NCBI GenBank assembly: GCA_024291935.2
Contig: CM044307.1
Location: 94,679,461 to 94,743,460 of the forward strand
Length of the DNA stretch: 64,000 nt
DNA from: Okapia johnstoni
Taxonomy: Eukaryota; Chordata; Mammalia; Artiodactyla; Giraffidae
Reading direction: 5' to 3'
The notes beneath the pieces are model-generated. The model was not told the origin of the DNA and searched no databases. It saw only the letters and a list, made by a program, of their open reading frames with translations. A program made the translations under genes and the position numbers. Numbering within the stretch: position 1 is the stretch's first letter; each line of letters starts with the position of its first letter. Of this stretch, positions 11,975-24,476 are shown piece after piece.

Positions 11975-12122
11975 TTTCAACTCAATGAACATCAGTTGCT
12001 CAAACTCACTGGACATGAGTTTGAGCAAGCTTTGGGAGATGATGAAGGACTGGGAAGCCTGGTGTGCTACAGTGCAAGGTGTCACAAAGAGTCAGACAGG
12101 ATTGAGAGACTGAACAACAACA
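11975..12122 (+). mobile_element. BovB LINE 3' terminus
   Basis: About 145 bp of BovB 3' end ('ggacatgagtttgagcaagc', 'gaagcctggtgtgctac', 'gagagactgaacaacaac'). The 'aactca..gaacatcag / aactcactggacatgag' segment at its start is locally repeated. AAC-rich tail. Confidence 0.85.
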
Positions 12123-12283
12123 GTAGAATATGGAACAAAAAAGATGAAAGTACAATCATACTTCTAAGTGTATTTTTTCCAGCTCATATTTAATCTGGAA
12201 AACTGTTTACAAGTATCTCTATTGACACATTGGGAGGGGCTAAAAGCTATGAGACACAAGTACTTGCGTATTCAGGAAGTAAA

Positions 12284-12475
12284 GCGTTAGTTGCTCAGTT
12301 GTGTCTGATTCTGTGACCCCATGGACCCCAGGCTCCTCTGTCTGTGGAATTCCCTAGGCAAGAATACCAGAGTGGGTTGCTGTTTCATTCTCCAGGGGAT
12401 CTTCCAAACCTAGGGATCTAAGCCGGGTCTCCTGCATTGCAGGTGGATTCTTTACCATCTGAGCCACTAGGGAAG
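12284..12475 (-). mobile_element. Bov-tA SINE
   Basis: Inverted near-complete Bov-tA: BovA body followed by the tRNA-like head ('ggtctcctgcattgcaggtg', 'tttaccatctgagccactag'). Both head and body are present. No clear target-site duplication. Confidence 0.92.
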
Positions 12476-13589
12476 GAAAAAGGAATAAGAAGACATAGCA
12501 GAAATAAAACAGAAATATAAAAGATAAAATTTTCCCCTGTGAAATGGATGTAAGAAAGAACTACTAACAGCAGTGTAAAATTTGAGCATGAGAAAGTGAG
12601 TTATTAATTACAGATACAATCCAAGGGAGCATTAGATGAACACTGATTTATCTAGTGAAAAGGAGGAAATGTGTTAGAACTGAACGGTGTGATTTCTCAG
12701 TTGTCATTCAAATCTGAGATTATTTCATTCACTAATTGGTTGAAGCAGCAACTGAGGGTAGGTAAGTTTTTCCCCTCCAGGAGAACATCTGGCAAGGCTA
12801 GAATACATTTTTGTTTGTCACAAGTAGGGTGGTTCTAGTGGGTGCAGACTAAGGATGCTGTTAGATATCTTACATTGTGCAAGGTGGTGTTCCACAACAA
12901 AGAACTATCAGTTAAAAAATGTGAATATGGCAGTATTGGTAAATACTAAAGCTAAGTCAATAATGGTTTCCATTTAGTAAAATATAACTAATTCCATGTT
13001 TATGGGATACTTAAGTCTCATAAATGTCAATTTAAAAACAGATATACTCTCAATTACTGCTTTTGTAAGACAGTGATGTTCCTCACATTTTCGAGTTTAT
13101 ATCCAAATTTTGAGTTTCATTTTGCATCATTTTTTTTCTCCTCTATGCCTTACTTGGCATGTGTTCCTTATTTTTCCTGACTGTCCTGCTTTGTTAAGTT
13201 CCATTTCTACATTCAGTTTTCCTATTAGTGACAGTGATACCTTGCTTTCCCAAAAATGCTGGCCATATTCCAACTGAGTAATTATATTTACCTTTCAGGA
13301 TTTTTCTTGTAGTTTTCTGAAATGTTGGACAATTTTCTTACATATTTGAAGTATGTAATCTTTAGCAATGGCAATCTTTCAAGTGACAGAAACAAAAATG
13401 AAGATCAATGCTTATGTGGTAAATCTACTATTACTATTACTATTTTTTCTTTTAATTTCTGAAGCATTAGGGATTTTCTAAAATGGAGGAGTATTGTTAG
13501 CAGACTCATCATTTGTATATATCACTCTTTGTCTTCTTTGCTGGATAACATTTTGCTAAATTATATCAATTTAACAATGAATGTAGAGT
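12476..13589. other. AT-rich sequence, nothing identified
   Basis: No gene or repeat recognised. Confidence 0.5.
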
Positions 13590-13822
13590 TTTTATGTGAC
13601 AGATGTTGTAGGCACTTTGTAAACATTAATTTATTTAATCTTTATAATAAAACATGAGGTATAGTTATTACTGCTATTGCATTTTATCAGTGATGAAATA
13701 AAGGCACAAAGAAATTAAATAAGTTGTCCAAAGCCATTCAGCCAATAAGTTGGATAGCTGCTTTCAAACCCAGGTAGTCTAGCTTCACAATCCATACTTT
13801 TAAATAGTAAGCTATGCTGCTT
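13590..13822 (-). mobile_element. MIR SINE, nearly complete
   Basis: Reverse-complement MIR in order: 'aggcactttgtaaacatt', 'ttgtccaaagccattcagcc', 'caaacccaggtagtctagc' and 'aatagtaagctatgctgc'. The conserved core is visible. Confidence 0.85.
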
Positions 13823-13831
13823 CTCCAGCAC

Positions 13832-13925
13832 TTTGATCCCTGAGCCAGGAAGATCCCCTGGAGAAGTGAATGGTGACCCACAACAGTATTCTTACGTGGG
13901 AAATTTCATGGCCAGAAGAGCCATA
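13832..13925 (+). mobile_element. Bov-tA SINE fragment
   Basis: Core only: 'gatccctgagccaggaagat', 'cccctggagaagtgaatggt' and 'cagtattcttacgtggg'. Both ends are missing. Confidence 0.75.
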
Positions 13926-13966
13926 ATATATATTTCAGACATATATAATATATTCACAAATAGACA

Positions 13967-13988
13967 TATACACACATATGTGTGTATA
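13967..13988. repeat. 22-bp perfect palindrome, alternating purine/pyrimidine
   Basis: A CA/TG tract that inverts on itself around CATATG, with perfect self-complementarity over 22 bp and strict purine-pyrimidine alternation. Such sequence can adopt cruciform or Z-DNA, but length and composition suggest ordinary microsatellite origin. Confidence 0.85.
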
Positions 13989-14033
13989 CACATTACAGTA
14001 AATAAAATATTTAGAATAGAATTGTACAAACTT

Positions 14034-14189
14034 CATATTATAATTGGAGAAGGAAATGGCAACCCACTCCAGTATTCTTGCCTGGAGAATCCCAGGGACA
14101 GAGGAGCCTGCTGGGCTGCCGTCTATGGGGTCGCACAGTTGAACACAACTGAAGCGACTTAGCAGCAGCAGCAGCAGCATATTATAATT
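14034..14189 (+). mobile_element. BovA monomer SINE with target-site duplication
   Basis: A single BovA unit ending in (AGC)n. The 12-bp CATATTATAATT repeat flanks it at 14034-14045 and 14178-14189 (the leading C overlaps the AGC tail). Confidence 0.95.
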
Positions 14190-14370
14190 ATAAGCTTATT
14201 TTATATGTACAACAATCTTAGATGACAGGTGTAGTTATTATATGGTGTTGTAATAATAGGTTAAGAATAGTTAAAAAATACTTCTCTCAAATGACACAAC
14301 AAATCAGCAGAAGAAATGTGATGTGAACCCAGAAAGTCTGGGTCTAGTCCATGATCTGAAACACCAGTTT
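14190..14370 (-). mobile_element. Diverged MIR SINE
   Basis: 'cttattttatatgtacaaca', 'aatgacacaacaaatcagca' and 'gtgaacccagaaagtctggg' follow the inverted MIR order. Weaker than the MIR at 13590. The BovA monomer at 14046 inserted at or beside its edge. Confidence 0.6.
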
Positions 14371-15372
14371 CCAACTAAACATTTGTTAAAAGTCTTTCCC
14401 ACATTGAGTAATTTTTCAGTATATAAATTTTAATTAGGTATTGTTCTTAGGCTTCACAAATTGTTTTCCAGTTTCTCATTCCACTTCAGGTGCTGAGTAT
14501 GAAAGATGTGTACAGTTAGGTTTCTTAACCTTATAGAATATATATACCCTTCTTAAGTCAACTGAGGATGTGTTTCTTTTTTGGACATTGTTCCTTGCCT
14601 CTGAATTGTAGGTAAAATTTCAGCAATGTAAATATATTTGCAAAATATTTTTTAAAATCATCCTCCTGTTTTAGCCACAGTTTTTCTGTCTTGTTAGGTC
14701 CTCTATGTTTTCCCATTAATTGCCACGTCAGCAAAAACTGAAGGTCCTATTTCTAAAACTTAAGATTTAAAACAGTGTTTTTAACTTTTTAATACAACAG
14801 TATGTGTAGCACTGTTCTTCATAATAGGGAAAGTGAAACTCAGTGTTAACAAGAAATGTAGCTAAGTCAATTATGTTATGCCAATAAGGTGGATTAGGCT
14901 GCTATTGTTAAGATATTTATGAAGAATATCTAGTAGCATGGGAAGCACGTATATTATGTTATTACATAAAGATAAAGTATAATGACTACTCTTTAAAAAT
15001 AAGCATAACAGAAAAAACTGAAAGAAAATACATTAAAATATACCTTGTGAATATGTTATTAAAAAATAGTTATTTTTCATTTTAAATATTAATGTTTTAT
15101 TTTCAGAGCTGAAACATTTTTGTCTTTAGTTGATTAAGTCTTGAGATTAATTCTGCTTTTACAAAATTATTAGAAAATACTTATTTGATTGTTTAAGGAT
15201 AGAATCTATTTTGTTTTCTAAGTGTATTTATCTTTATGAAAAACATTAAGCACACAATATTTGAATTTACTGAAAAATTATTGAGAAATTGATATAAGTA
15301 CAAACTGTACTGTGGATAAAATAGTAGCAAGATATGGTCTCTGTTATCTAGGAACTCAAAGAAAGATGTGAA
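14371..15372. other. AT-rich sequence, nothing identified
   Basis: No gene or repeat recognised. Confidence 0.5.
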
Positions 15373-15607
15373 TGGCCACCTGATGTGAAGAGCCCACTCA
15401 CTGGAAAAGACCCTGATGCTGGGAAAGATTGAAGGCAGGAGGAGAAGGGGACGACAGAGGATGAGATGGTTGGATGGCATCACCAACTCAATAGACATGA
15501 GTTTGAGCAAACTCCAGGAGATGGTGAAGGACAAGGAAGCCTGGCAGGCTGCAGTCCATGGGCTCACAAAGCGTCAGACAGTATTGAGCTATTGAACAAC
15601 AACAATA
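15373..15607 (+). mobile_element. BovB LINE 3' end
   Basis: About 235 bp, from 'tggccacctgatgtgaagag' to an AAC-rich tail ('gaacaacaacaataa'). It keeps the CGA arginine codon at 15462-15464 that is a TGA stop in several other copies here. Confidence 0.93.
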
Positions 15608-16130
15608 AAATGGCTCCAGGACTCAATAGATTTTGAGAGTTTTATGGAAGAGGTGCAAATAAAAGACTACGGGAACTTAGGTAAACATAGTTTCAGACTA
15701 TGGGATCTGAGGCACTTTCCATGAAGTATGGCATTCAGGGAGAACTTTAATGATGAGGACCTTGCATACAGAGAAAAGGATTTTTAAAAGTAACAAGGAA
15801 GCTAACTTAATCTCATTTCAAAATTTTCATATACCAAATTCCATATAGCCACTTTCAGTATCAACTAGCTCTACATAACTCTTCTAACATCTTGGTATCA
15901 TCTTATTTTGCTTTATACATGCTGCTTGAAAAATTACTGTAGTTTTTCCCACTACTTGCCAGCCTGAGCGACAGGATAGGAACATAGTCCTCATATACAA
16001 GAACTATTCACTCTTCAAGTCTTATTATTCTCTTACCTTGAATTTTTATTTGCTAGTGAAGGACCCAAGAGGTGAAAGAGACCCTAGGCAATAGTAATTT
16101 ATTCTTGATAAAACATCTCATACAGTGTCA
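15608..16130. other. Spacer between convergent BovB ends
   Basis: Non-repetitive AT-rich sequence separating two BovB 3' ends that point toward each other. Confidence 0.5.
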
Positions 16131-16398
16131 TTGTTATTGTTCAGTCGCTCAGTCATGTCCAACTCTTTGTGACCCCATGGACTGCAGCACGCCAGGCATC
16201 CTTGTCCTTCATCTCCCGGAGTTTACTCAAACTCATGTCCATTGAGTTGGTGATGCCATTCAATCATCTCATTCTCTGTCATCCCCTACTCTTGCCTTCA
16301 ATCTTTTCCAGCATCAGCATCTTTTCTAGTGAGACAGCTCTTTGTATCATGTGGCCAAAGTATTGTAGCTTCAGCTTCAGCATCAGATCTTCCAAAGA
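16131..16398 (-). mobile_element. BovB LINE 3' end
   Basis: Inverted ~270-bp BovB end beginning with the AAC-type tail reversed ('ttgttattgttcagtcgctc'). The arginine CGA codon is TGA (minus strand, 16279-16281). The open frame on the + strand is antisense to BovB and meaningless. Confidence 0.93.
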
Positions 16399-19300
16399 AG
16401 ATCAATGGAAGTCCTATTAGTCACTTCTATTGATCTTTTTTTGCTGTAAATTAGTAATCACAATAAGTGAAAATTCATCTTGCTACAACTCCAAAATTGG
16501 TTAGAATTCAAGAAAACATCTGTGTTTAAATGTGCCAGTTGTACTAAAAATGACCAACAATAACAGAATGTTTATTGGATGAATGAGCTAAAGAAGAATG
16601 CATTGTGGATATGGACTTGAGTTATATTTTTGAACTGATTCCCTAAAATCTTCCCTTAGAAATCCTACATAAGCATTTCTAGCTAAATTAGTCTTTGACA
16701 GAATGGTTATTAGGAGAAAGGCTCTTCATTCTTCTTCTTATGAGTTATGTGTAAAGTTTCCTTTGAAGATAAAATCGAAGAATGAAATGAACTGCTTAGG
16801 TTACAGATACTTGCCATCACCTAATCTCAGAGTAGCATACCCTAAATCTTCAAAGGCTCAGCTGACATTTTCATGCCATTTTTATTTCACCCAGACCAAA
16901 TTTGAAAGTATTTCAAGAGCAAATGCAGTCTAGTCATATTCCTATTTCTCTCAAAAAATACCATGGAATTGGAACAGTAATTCACACATCCTCTCTCAAA
17001 GTGTTTAAAGCTCGAAGATAGTTCACCACCTAAATCACTTGGCAGTTTTTACCAGTTTTTATTGCAGTCATATTCCTTTAAACTTCTTTGCTGGATGTTC
17101 ATTCTGTTCATATACTTAGTGCCTTGTCATTTTGACTGCTTCTGGCTAATACTCTCTATCTTAAAAAATACGGTTTGAAGGAAATTGGCTCCTGTCTCTT
17201 ATCATAATAGCACAATTGGCAAGTCTCCATGTACCCTAAAGGGCCATAATACAGAGAATATCTGCATATTTAATCTTACATGGTGGGAAACAAGGTAGCT
17301 GACATTGTTAGAACACAGCTCAGCTAGCTGGCAAGAGGATTGCCCACTCCGAAATGTTCTTGATATTGAATTACTTGATCTAACATATGGTTGAATTATT
17401 GTTCTAAGAAATCGGAAAGTGTTATTATGGAAATGTTCTACATATTCACTTGATATACTTGTTTAAAACAAAATCATTCCCTTTGGTGTCATTTATATAT
17501 AAATGTGTCAATGCTTATATTTATCTTTTCCTCATACTTTTTTTTTTTACTCCTAGAAATTCATGCACTGTCTGAAATGCAATACTGTGCCATTTCATAT
17601 ACCATGTTAGAACAGTTGTTTCCAAAAATACAGAGGACAAGAAATATACAATTGTATGAAATATATATGGTTATTGAAATGATCTTTATGAATACCCATG
17701 ACATTAAAATGTGTAGAGCTTGCTGTAAGTAGGATTGCTGATTTGCTCTACGGTGAAGTCCACTCACATGAGAAAATACAAAATTATTTTCTGTATAAGA
17801 AGAAAAGCTTTAAAACCTCTGTTTTTAAGATATAAGCTATTCTATCATTTATAAAATCACCACAACTTCTTCCATTTCCAACATTAGTAGAAACAAGACA
17901 GTCAAACCAAAAGAAACTGATTTTGCAGTTGTTTTTCTCTGATTTGATTTAGTTTTTGGTTTTCATACCTATAATTTTGAGAACTACAAGATTTAAAAAT
18001 TGCAGGCACACACAAGAAATGCAACATCGAACATCAGTAAATGACAGTCTTGTGTTCATACATTTTCGCCATATCACTGGCTACCTGCTACATTACAGAC
18101 AATTGCAGAATTTTTAATATAGTAATAAGTCAACCATAGCTTTATTTTTAATATAGTAATAAGTCAATCATTTCTTTTGGAGTTTGAAATGAAAACATCA
18201 TGCTGGAGAAAACCTTCCATCCCTTTCAATAAGAATTAATATAAATGAGGAAATCTGATGTCCTTGACAAATGTTGATTTTTTAGGCTAAATAGCCATGT
18301 TAAATGCATTTTGAAAGTAAATTTACTGATCTAAACAAAAATATTTTGAATCTTTCTGTTTATAATAAAATTCTATCATATTATTTAGATAGCTAAAATA
18401 AAGAATGAAAAGGTTTTACTATATATCTCAAAACTCTAAATAGGTATGTAACAGTTTTTGAGATACAGTTTCTTCTCTTCTTCCTATTATCTTTCTTTAA
18501 TAGTCTTTTCTCTTTAGATCTGAAATTCAGAGCATGGAACCAGAAAGCAATTCATTGTGGTCTTATTATGAGAATCAAAGGACTCGCTGAAACCCAGAGG
18601 TAATATTGAGAAGTGAATCACTGTGCACTGATTTCAGTCTGTATTGCATATATCTTTGTGCAGTTTGTTTATTATAAGTCTTACCTTATGAGGCAAATAA
18701 ATCAGGACTGTGTGAGTTGGGCCTTTGGAGGAGAGACTAACTGGAGTTTATTCAAATCCTCATATCTGATTTGTACTGGGAGCATGTGACAGAAGGGAAA
18801 AAAAGCAGACATTGTGGATGAGAGTAGGACTGGAAATTAACGATTATAACTATGGGAACAATTTATTTTGATATTTTAGTGTTTAAATTTTATAGCAATA
18901 AATAAAGTACAAACATAGAAAAAATGACTGTGCTTTTTTATTGACCTGAATACCAATCAAGGAAGTTAAAATGCCTGTGAGTTTAAAATGAAAGTGGATT
19001 TGGTTTTGCTGATCACTGCTGGCAGTAAGCAACTGGCTAGATGTCTCAAATCTCACTTTCAAAAAGCCTATTTTCTATTGGTGATGATAAATTTGCCCCT
19101 TGCTTATACTTATCAGTGGGTGTTCAGTTGTTACAGCATATTGGAAGTGATTCATTTCATTTATTGGATATTTTCAAAAGCAGAGAAGAATTTCACACTC
19201 TGTGGAGTGCTGCTTCAACCAAAAGTAAAGAATATTACAGCTTATGGGAGTGCTAATTAAAGCCAATAATAATCTAGAAGTCTCCTTGTCTCTACAATGT

Positions 19301-19610
19301 TGGAAGTAATCCTTTGCCATTGTGTACTTGTCTGGTTGAGGATGCTCTCAACCAGAATCAGGCTGCTGGATCAGGCTGAAATTGTGATTCAAATGGAAGG
19401 TGCTAAAATCATATTCTTAAGCTTTCACATGGAAAGTTAAAATATGCAAATGCATGTTGCAATGATGAAGGTAGTGAATAAAGGTAAAATAATTTACAGG
19501 AAAAATAATGAAAGCCTATTTCAATGTATGATATACCATCTTATATACAAGTGGGTAAAGAAAAAGGTAATCAATAGATAAAACAGAATAAACTCACAAA
19601 GAAAAATGCC
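16399..19610. other. 3.2 kb of AT-rich, largely repeat-free sequence
   Basis: No gene supported. A T run lies near 17540-17550. A 25-bp direct repeat ('ttaatatagtaataagtcaa') occurs twice at about 18113-18172. A stretch at 18518-18599 has acceptor- and donor-like edges (see findings). Open frames of up to 90 codons near 19000 have no recognisable domain. Confidence 0.5.
18113..18172 (+). repeat. 25-bp direct repeat, two copies
   Basis: 'ttaatatagtaataagtcaa' plus a few bases occurs twice about 35 bp apart with one substitution. A small local duplication. Confidence 0.85.
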
Positions 19611-19735
19611 TGCTGCTGGTGCTGTTAAGTCGCTTCAGTCGTTTCCAACTCTGTGCGTCCCCATAGATGGCAGCCCACCAGGCTGCTCTGTCCACAGGAT
19701 TCTCCAGGCAAGACTGGAGTGGGTTGCCATTTCCT
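19611..19735 (-). mobile_element. BovA SINE fragment
   Basis: Inverted BovA body with a degenerate GCT-type tail ('tgctgctggtgctgttaag'). Part of the 'caagaatactgg' motif is deleted, reading 'caagactgg'. Confidence 0.88.
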
Positions 19736-20364
19736 AGTATATTCCAAACATTGTGAAAACAATGTATAATAATGTTAAATAGACAGTCTCTGACTAAGAT
19801 GGATATTTACTTTCATTTCCCTTATAAAGAAGTGAGACAGCCAGGCTTTGTGTTACTAAGAAGCAAACTAGATGAGGTATTCCCAATACGTTTCAGAGAA
19901 AAGAATAGCATTGTCCAAAGAGTATGTGGACAGAAGAGTCAGTGTGATGGTTTGGAATGCTTTGGTTATAGAAGTAAGAGAATTAGACTCCATCAAGAAG
20001 TTAACTCTGTCAACAGTTGACACATTTTTGACCCTCATATATTCAATCTCAAATTTCACACTTTCATAAAGAAGGGATCAGAAATGTTTCCAGAAGAAAG
20101 TACTTTATTTTACACTGTGCTATGGATTTGAAATAACTGTGTATAAGAATTGGGGTAGGAGGAGAGTAGATCAACGTATAAAACTTTGAGCAGGATAGAT
20201 TATAAAAGTTATCTTGATAATTTCTTTGTCTCTGAAAATGCAGCCTTTGAGAGAAACATACATTGGAATTGACTAAGCTTCTATATAAATCCTTGTTTTA
20301 AAACAGCCACTTGTGCAAATATGATATGCTACTTAAATATAATCCTTTGAATGAATTAATATTA
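19736..20364. other. Unassigned sequence
   Basis: Overlapping open frames of 60-80 codons on both strands show no recognisable domain. Confidence 0.5.
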
Positions 20365-20530
20365 ATATAGTGGGGTTCAAATGCAGTATCCAAGATAACT
20401 ATCTGTTCAAGCTTTGGAAAGTCACTTAACTTGACTTCTCAAAGTCACTAATTGAGAAATTAAGCCTCAATTTCTACTTTTGTAAATGAACATCATAATA
20501 ATAATGATCATAAGTTCTCAGGCAAAGGAT
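20365..20530 (+). mobile_element. MIR SINE
   Basis: 'ggttcaaatgcagtatccaa', 'gaaagtcacttaacttgact' and 'cctcaatttctacttttgta' follow the sense-strand MIR core order. Highly diverged. Confidence 0.65.
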
Positions 20531-20791
20531 GGTTGTAATCATTATACTATTTAGTATTTATAACACCGAACATTATCTTTGCATAACAATTATTAAAATT
20601 GAGTAAAAAAACAAACCATGTAAATAACCATACCAATATATTTATCATGTAGTTGTGACTTAACGTTTCATTTATTTATTAATTTGAGAAGCATCAGTTG
20701 CAGATTTGTATGCCAATCATCACCCTAGCATATTGAGATATTAAAATAGATAAAAATATAGCTCCAATCTTTTATTATTTAACATAAGCCT

Positions 20792-21210
20792 TAGTTCAGT
20801 TCAGTCGCTCAGTCGTGTCCGACTCTTTGTGACTCCATGGACTGCAGCACACCAGGTCTCCCTGCCCATCACCAACTCCCCGAGTTTACTCAAACTCATG
20901 CCCATTGAGTCTGTGATGCCATCCAACCATCTCATCCTCTGTCATCCCCGTCTCTTTCCACTTTCAATCTTTCCCAACATCAGGGTCTTTTCAAATGAGT
21001 CAGCTCTTTGCATCAAGTGGCCAAAGTATTGGAGTTTCAGCTTCAGCATCAGTCCTTCCAACGAACACCCATGACTGATCTCCTTTAGATGGCCTGGTTG
21101 GATCTCCTTGCAGTCCAAGGGACTCTCAAGAGTCTTCTCCAACAGCACAGTTCAAAAGCATCAATTCTTTGGCACTCAGCTTTCTTTATAGTCCAACTCT
21201 CACATCCATA
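20792..21210 (-). mobile_element. BovB LINE, 5'-truncated
   Basis: About 420 bp inverted, beginning with the reversed ACTGA-type tail ('ttagttcagttcagtcgctc') and ending at 'ctcacatccata'. The ORF2 remnant is interrupted by the recurrent CGA-to-TGA change (minus strand, 20942-20944) and a frameshift upstream. Confidence 0.95.
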
Positions 21211-23179
21211 AGCCTAGATGATCATAATTCAGAGAGCCAGCTTGAAGCTTAAAGTAAGTGAAAACTTATTTCTCTCTTTTGTAATAATTCGAAGCAGAAA
21301 GATCTGTTTCACATACCTTTCAGAAACCAGGTTCTTCTCATCTCTCCTCACCATCCCTGACTACATTGTCACAGCTAGGTAACCACCACTAGATTGAAGT
21401 TGTTCAGAAGTAAAAAGAGATCATGGAAGAGGCATGTCCACTCTCTTAAGGGGCCTGGAATGAAGAGCACATTTTATATCTTCTTACCTGCATCTGTGAA
21501 AACTTAGCAAACATGACAACTCTAATTGCAAGGGAGACTGGAAATGTAATATAGATAGCCAGCCAAGTTTCTACCTACTTTCAAAGAAGATGGGGAAAAG
21601 GCATTTTGTTTGACAGCTAGCAGTCTTTAATAAATAGCCTTCTGAAACTCACTGTCTGCTGGAGGAGAATGATATTATGATGCAGTGTGAAACAACTAAC
21701 ACAATTATATGTATCTGTTAATTAAAGAAAGTCAGAAACAGCCTGAATCATCAAAGTGTCTTATTAAATCTCAATTTCTCTAAATTTGGTGCTTGGCCCA
21801 ATGGTAACCTTTGGTAATGTTTTCACCAGTGTGCAGTGGGTTAATGAAAATAAAAGTGATGAGATAAGCTCTCACAAACGTAAGCTATGTTTATTACAAA
21901 GCTATTTTTATTTTAAATTTGTATCTTCTATTTTTTGCTGTTAAAATGTCCTTTCATGAAATGATGAGGTCAGAAACCAACTTTGTTTGGTTTTGAACAT
22001 CTTTAACTTTCACTCTCCCCTTTCTGCTAACATTCCCCCTTGACCAAAGTGCATTTGTATTCTGAGCTTTAAACCGTGAAATACGTGGAAGATGCAATGT
22101 TCTGTGCATGTCTGAGAATCACTTGTTTTTTCAGTATCATTTTATACGATTTTCTATTGTTGACTTATTTGAAGGAAGTATATTTTTGGCACAATATCAT
22201 TCGAAAATATATTTTAAAAAAACATAATATCATGGCTTTCACAAACATAAAATAAACAAACATATAAAATAAACACTGCCAACAATTTAACTCATTAAGT
22301 AGTGAGGAAACCAATAGAATGCTAAAACCAATTAATGGAGCATTTAAAGAACATACATGTTTGGGCAATACAGAATGCTGAAATGAATTTATAAGTAGAT
22401 GCAAAAGTAGTTAATATCCACAAGGCAATGATCAGTTGCATCTATACCAGACACAATAAAAACTGTTTATATTTCTATAGATAAGTATAATTTGTATAAC
22501 ATATTTCTATAGTATGTAAGACTGAAAATAGCTTAAAAGTCAATGGAAAGTGGAAATAACTCAGAAGAGCAGTCTGGACAGGACACTAGTGATTAGTCTT
22601 GCCCATATGCAAGTTATTCACAATATTGCTTGGCAATATTAAAGAGCTTTAATTCTCCCCCCAATATTGATATATCTTTTCTCATATCGAAATTTAGTAA
22701 TGTAAACTTATTGTGAAAACATTTGAAACCCTGTTTTAGAAGTAATAAACTATATGTTGTATTCAGTGTATTATTGCTGCCCACAATTCCTATTATTATT
22801 AATGTTTTTCTTAAACATACACATTTTTTTGTTAGAGTAAGACTATATGGTATGATTCAGTAACTAATCAATACAAAGCTTGTGAAATAGCATTTTTATG
22901 AGAAACAAGTGTACTTTCGAAAACAAAAACCTAGTAATGAAAGACATTATTTCCAATTTTGCAAGCATCTTAATGTATGCCTTAGTACCAGTCGGGTTCT
23001 TATATCATCTTCTATTTTATTGTTTGGTTGGAATATATGAAGATAGTTAAAAAAGGGAAGATTGTTGGCACCCTGAACAAGTCTTGGGACTGTCCCCACT
23101 GGCGTAATTGAATCTCATTTTTAGAACTGCAGCTGTAGTCATAAGCTCACACTTTTCTAGACAACACTAGCTTTTGTCT
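21211..23179. other. AT-rich sequence, nothing identified
   Basis: No gene supported. Open frames reach only about 80 codons, with no domain recognised. Confidence 0.5.
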
Positions 23180-24288
23180 TCATGTCATCTAAAGCTCTTC
23201 CTTCCTATTTTGCTGAAATTACCTCTACCTGTTCTCATATTCTCTTGCTCTTCCCCCTTTTCTTCAGAAGAAGTGTCTGTACTCCTTAATAATGGCAGCA
23301 AGTTTGCTTGGGTCTTTATTTTCATATTGGGTGACCACTCAAGAACACTGCTTATGCCATTTTCCTCTCTATGTCTAGCGTCATCAATTATTTCCTCTAA
23401 TACCTCACTCTCATCAACTTATAATCACAGCGTGATCTTCAAATATTTAAAGTAAAATGAAATGAAGTGAAATAAATCTCTCTTGAGTCCATATTCCTAT
23501 CTACTTACTATTCTGTTTCTGTTAATTCTTAGAGCACAGAGTGGAATGTATAGAACTTGCTTATATCCACTACTTCCAATTCCTCTTTTATTCCCACATG
23601 AACCTTCTACAAGAAATCATTTTCTCCTACTTCTCTGCACAAATGTGGTCAATGGTGAGCTTCACTTTGCTAAATTTGATGTTAATTCTCCATACCCGCC
23701 TTACTTGATTTAGAAACAAAATCTGATGGTTGGCCCCTGGCAACCCTTTCAATCATTTTCTTCATTTGGCTTTCAGGAATCCTTCCAGTAATTTTCTTCT
23801 TCATTGCCACTTACCCCCAGTCTCTTTGTTGACTCTCCTCATCTCTCCCACTTTTATATTTAGAGTGTTTAAAAAAATATATCAGTTCTTAGATTTCTTT
23901 TGTTCTGAATTTATATTCATGCTCCTGATAGTGTCAAAATTTCCTCTGAACCTCAGAATAAAAGATTCAAATACAACACACAAATCTACTGCATTGTCTA
24001 CAAATTTAACATATCAAAATCACACTAATAATTTATTTATTTTTTAATTTTCCTCATTTTGACAAATGACACTCCATTTTCCAGCTAATCAGGCTAAACT
24101 CTTAGCTTCGTCCTTGGCCTTTCTCTTTTCATTATACCCCTTTTCCAGCCACTCAGCTCACTTCCCTTCCCTGTCCTCCTCCAAAGCTACTCTTCTGGCT
24201 TAGTGCACCATTAAATAGTCCTAATAATATTGTTGGGATTGTTTTTTAGTGTTCTAACTGATCTTCCACCTTCTGTACTTGTCCCCCT
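23180..24288 (+). mobile_element. L2 LINE, ORF2 region, upstream part
   Basis: From about 23490 the order of motifs tracks L2: 'aaatgtggtcaatggtgagc' (L2 'aaggtcaccaatgacctcc'), 'ttcatttggctttcaggaat' and 'gttctaactgatcttccacc' (L2 'cctcctaactggtctccct'). 23180-23490 is pyrimidine-rich and only tentatively included. The element resumes at 24477 after a BovB insertion. Confidence 0.65.
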
Positions 24289-24476
24289 ATGCTGGGCAAG
24301 ATTGAAAGCTGGAGGAGAAGGGGATGACAGAGGATGAGATGGTTGGATGGCATCACCGACTCGATGGACTGAGTTTGAGTAAGCTCCGGGAGTTGATGCG
24401 CAGGGAAGCCTGGCGTGGTGCAGTCCATGGGTTCTCAAGAGTTGGACATGACTGAGCAACTGAACTGAACTGAACT
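24289..24476 (+). mobile_element. BovB LINE 3' end inserted in L2
   Basis: About 190 bp, from 'atgctgggcaagattgaaag' to the pentamer tail (GAACT repeats). The arginine codon is TGA at 24325-24327. L2 sequence continues on both sides, so this insertion is younger than the L2. Confidence 0.93.

Noticed and set aside
19616..19735. Start of a processed pseudogene at the GC-richer patch
   Set aside because: The sequence is an inverted BovA body.
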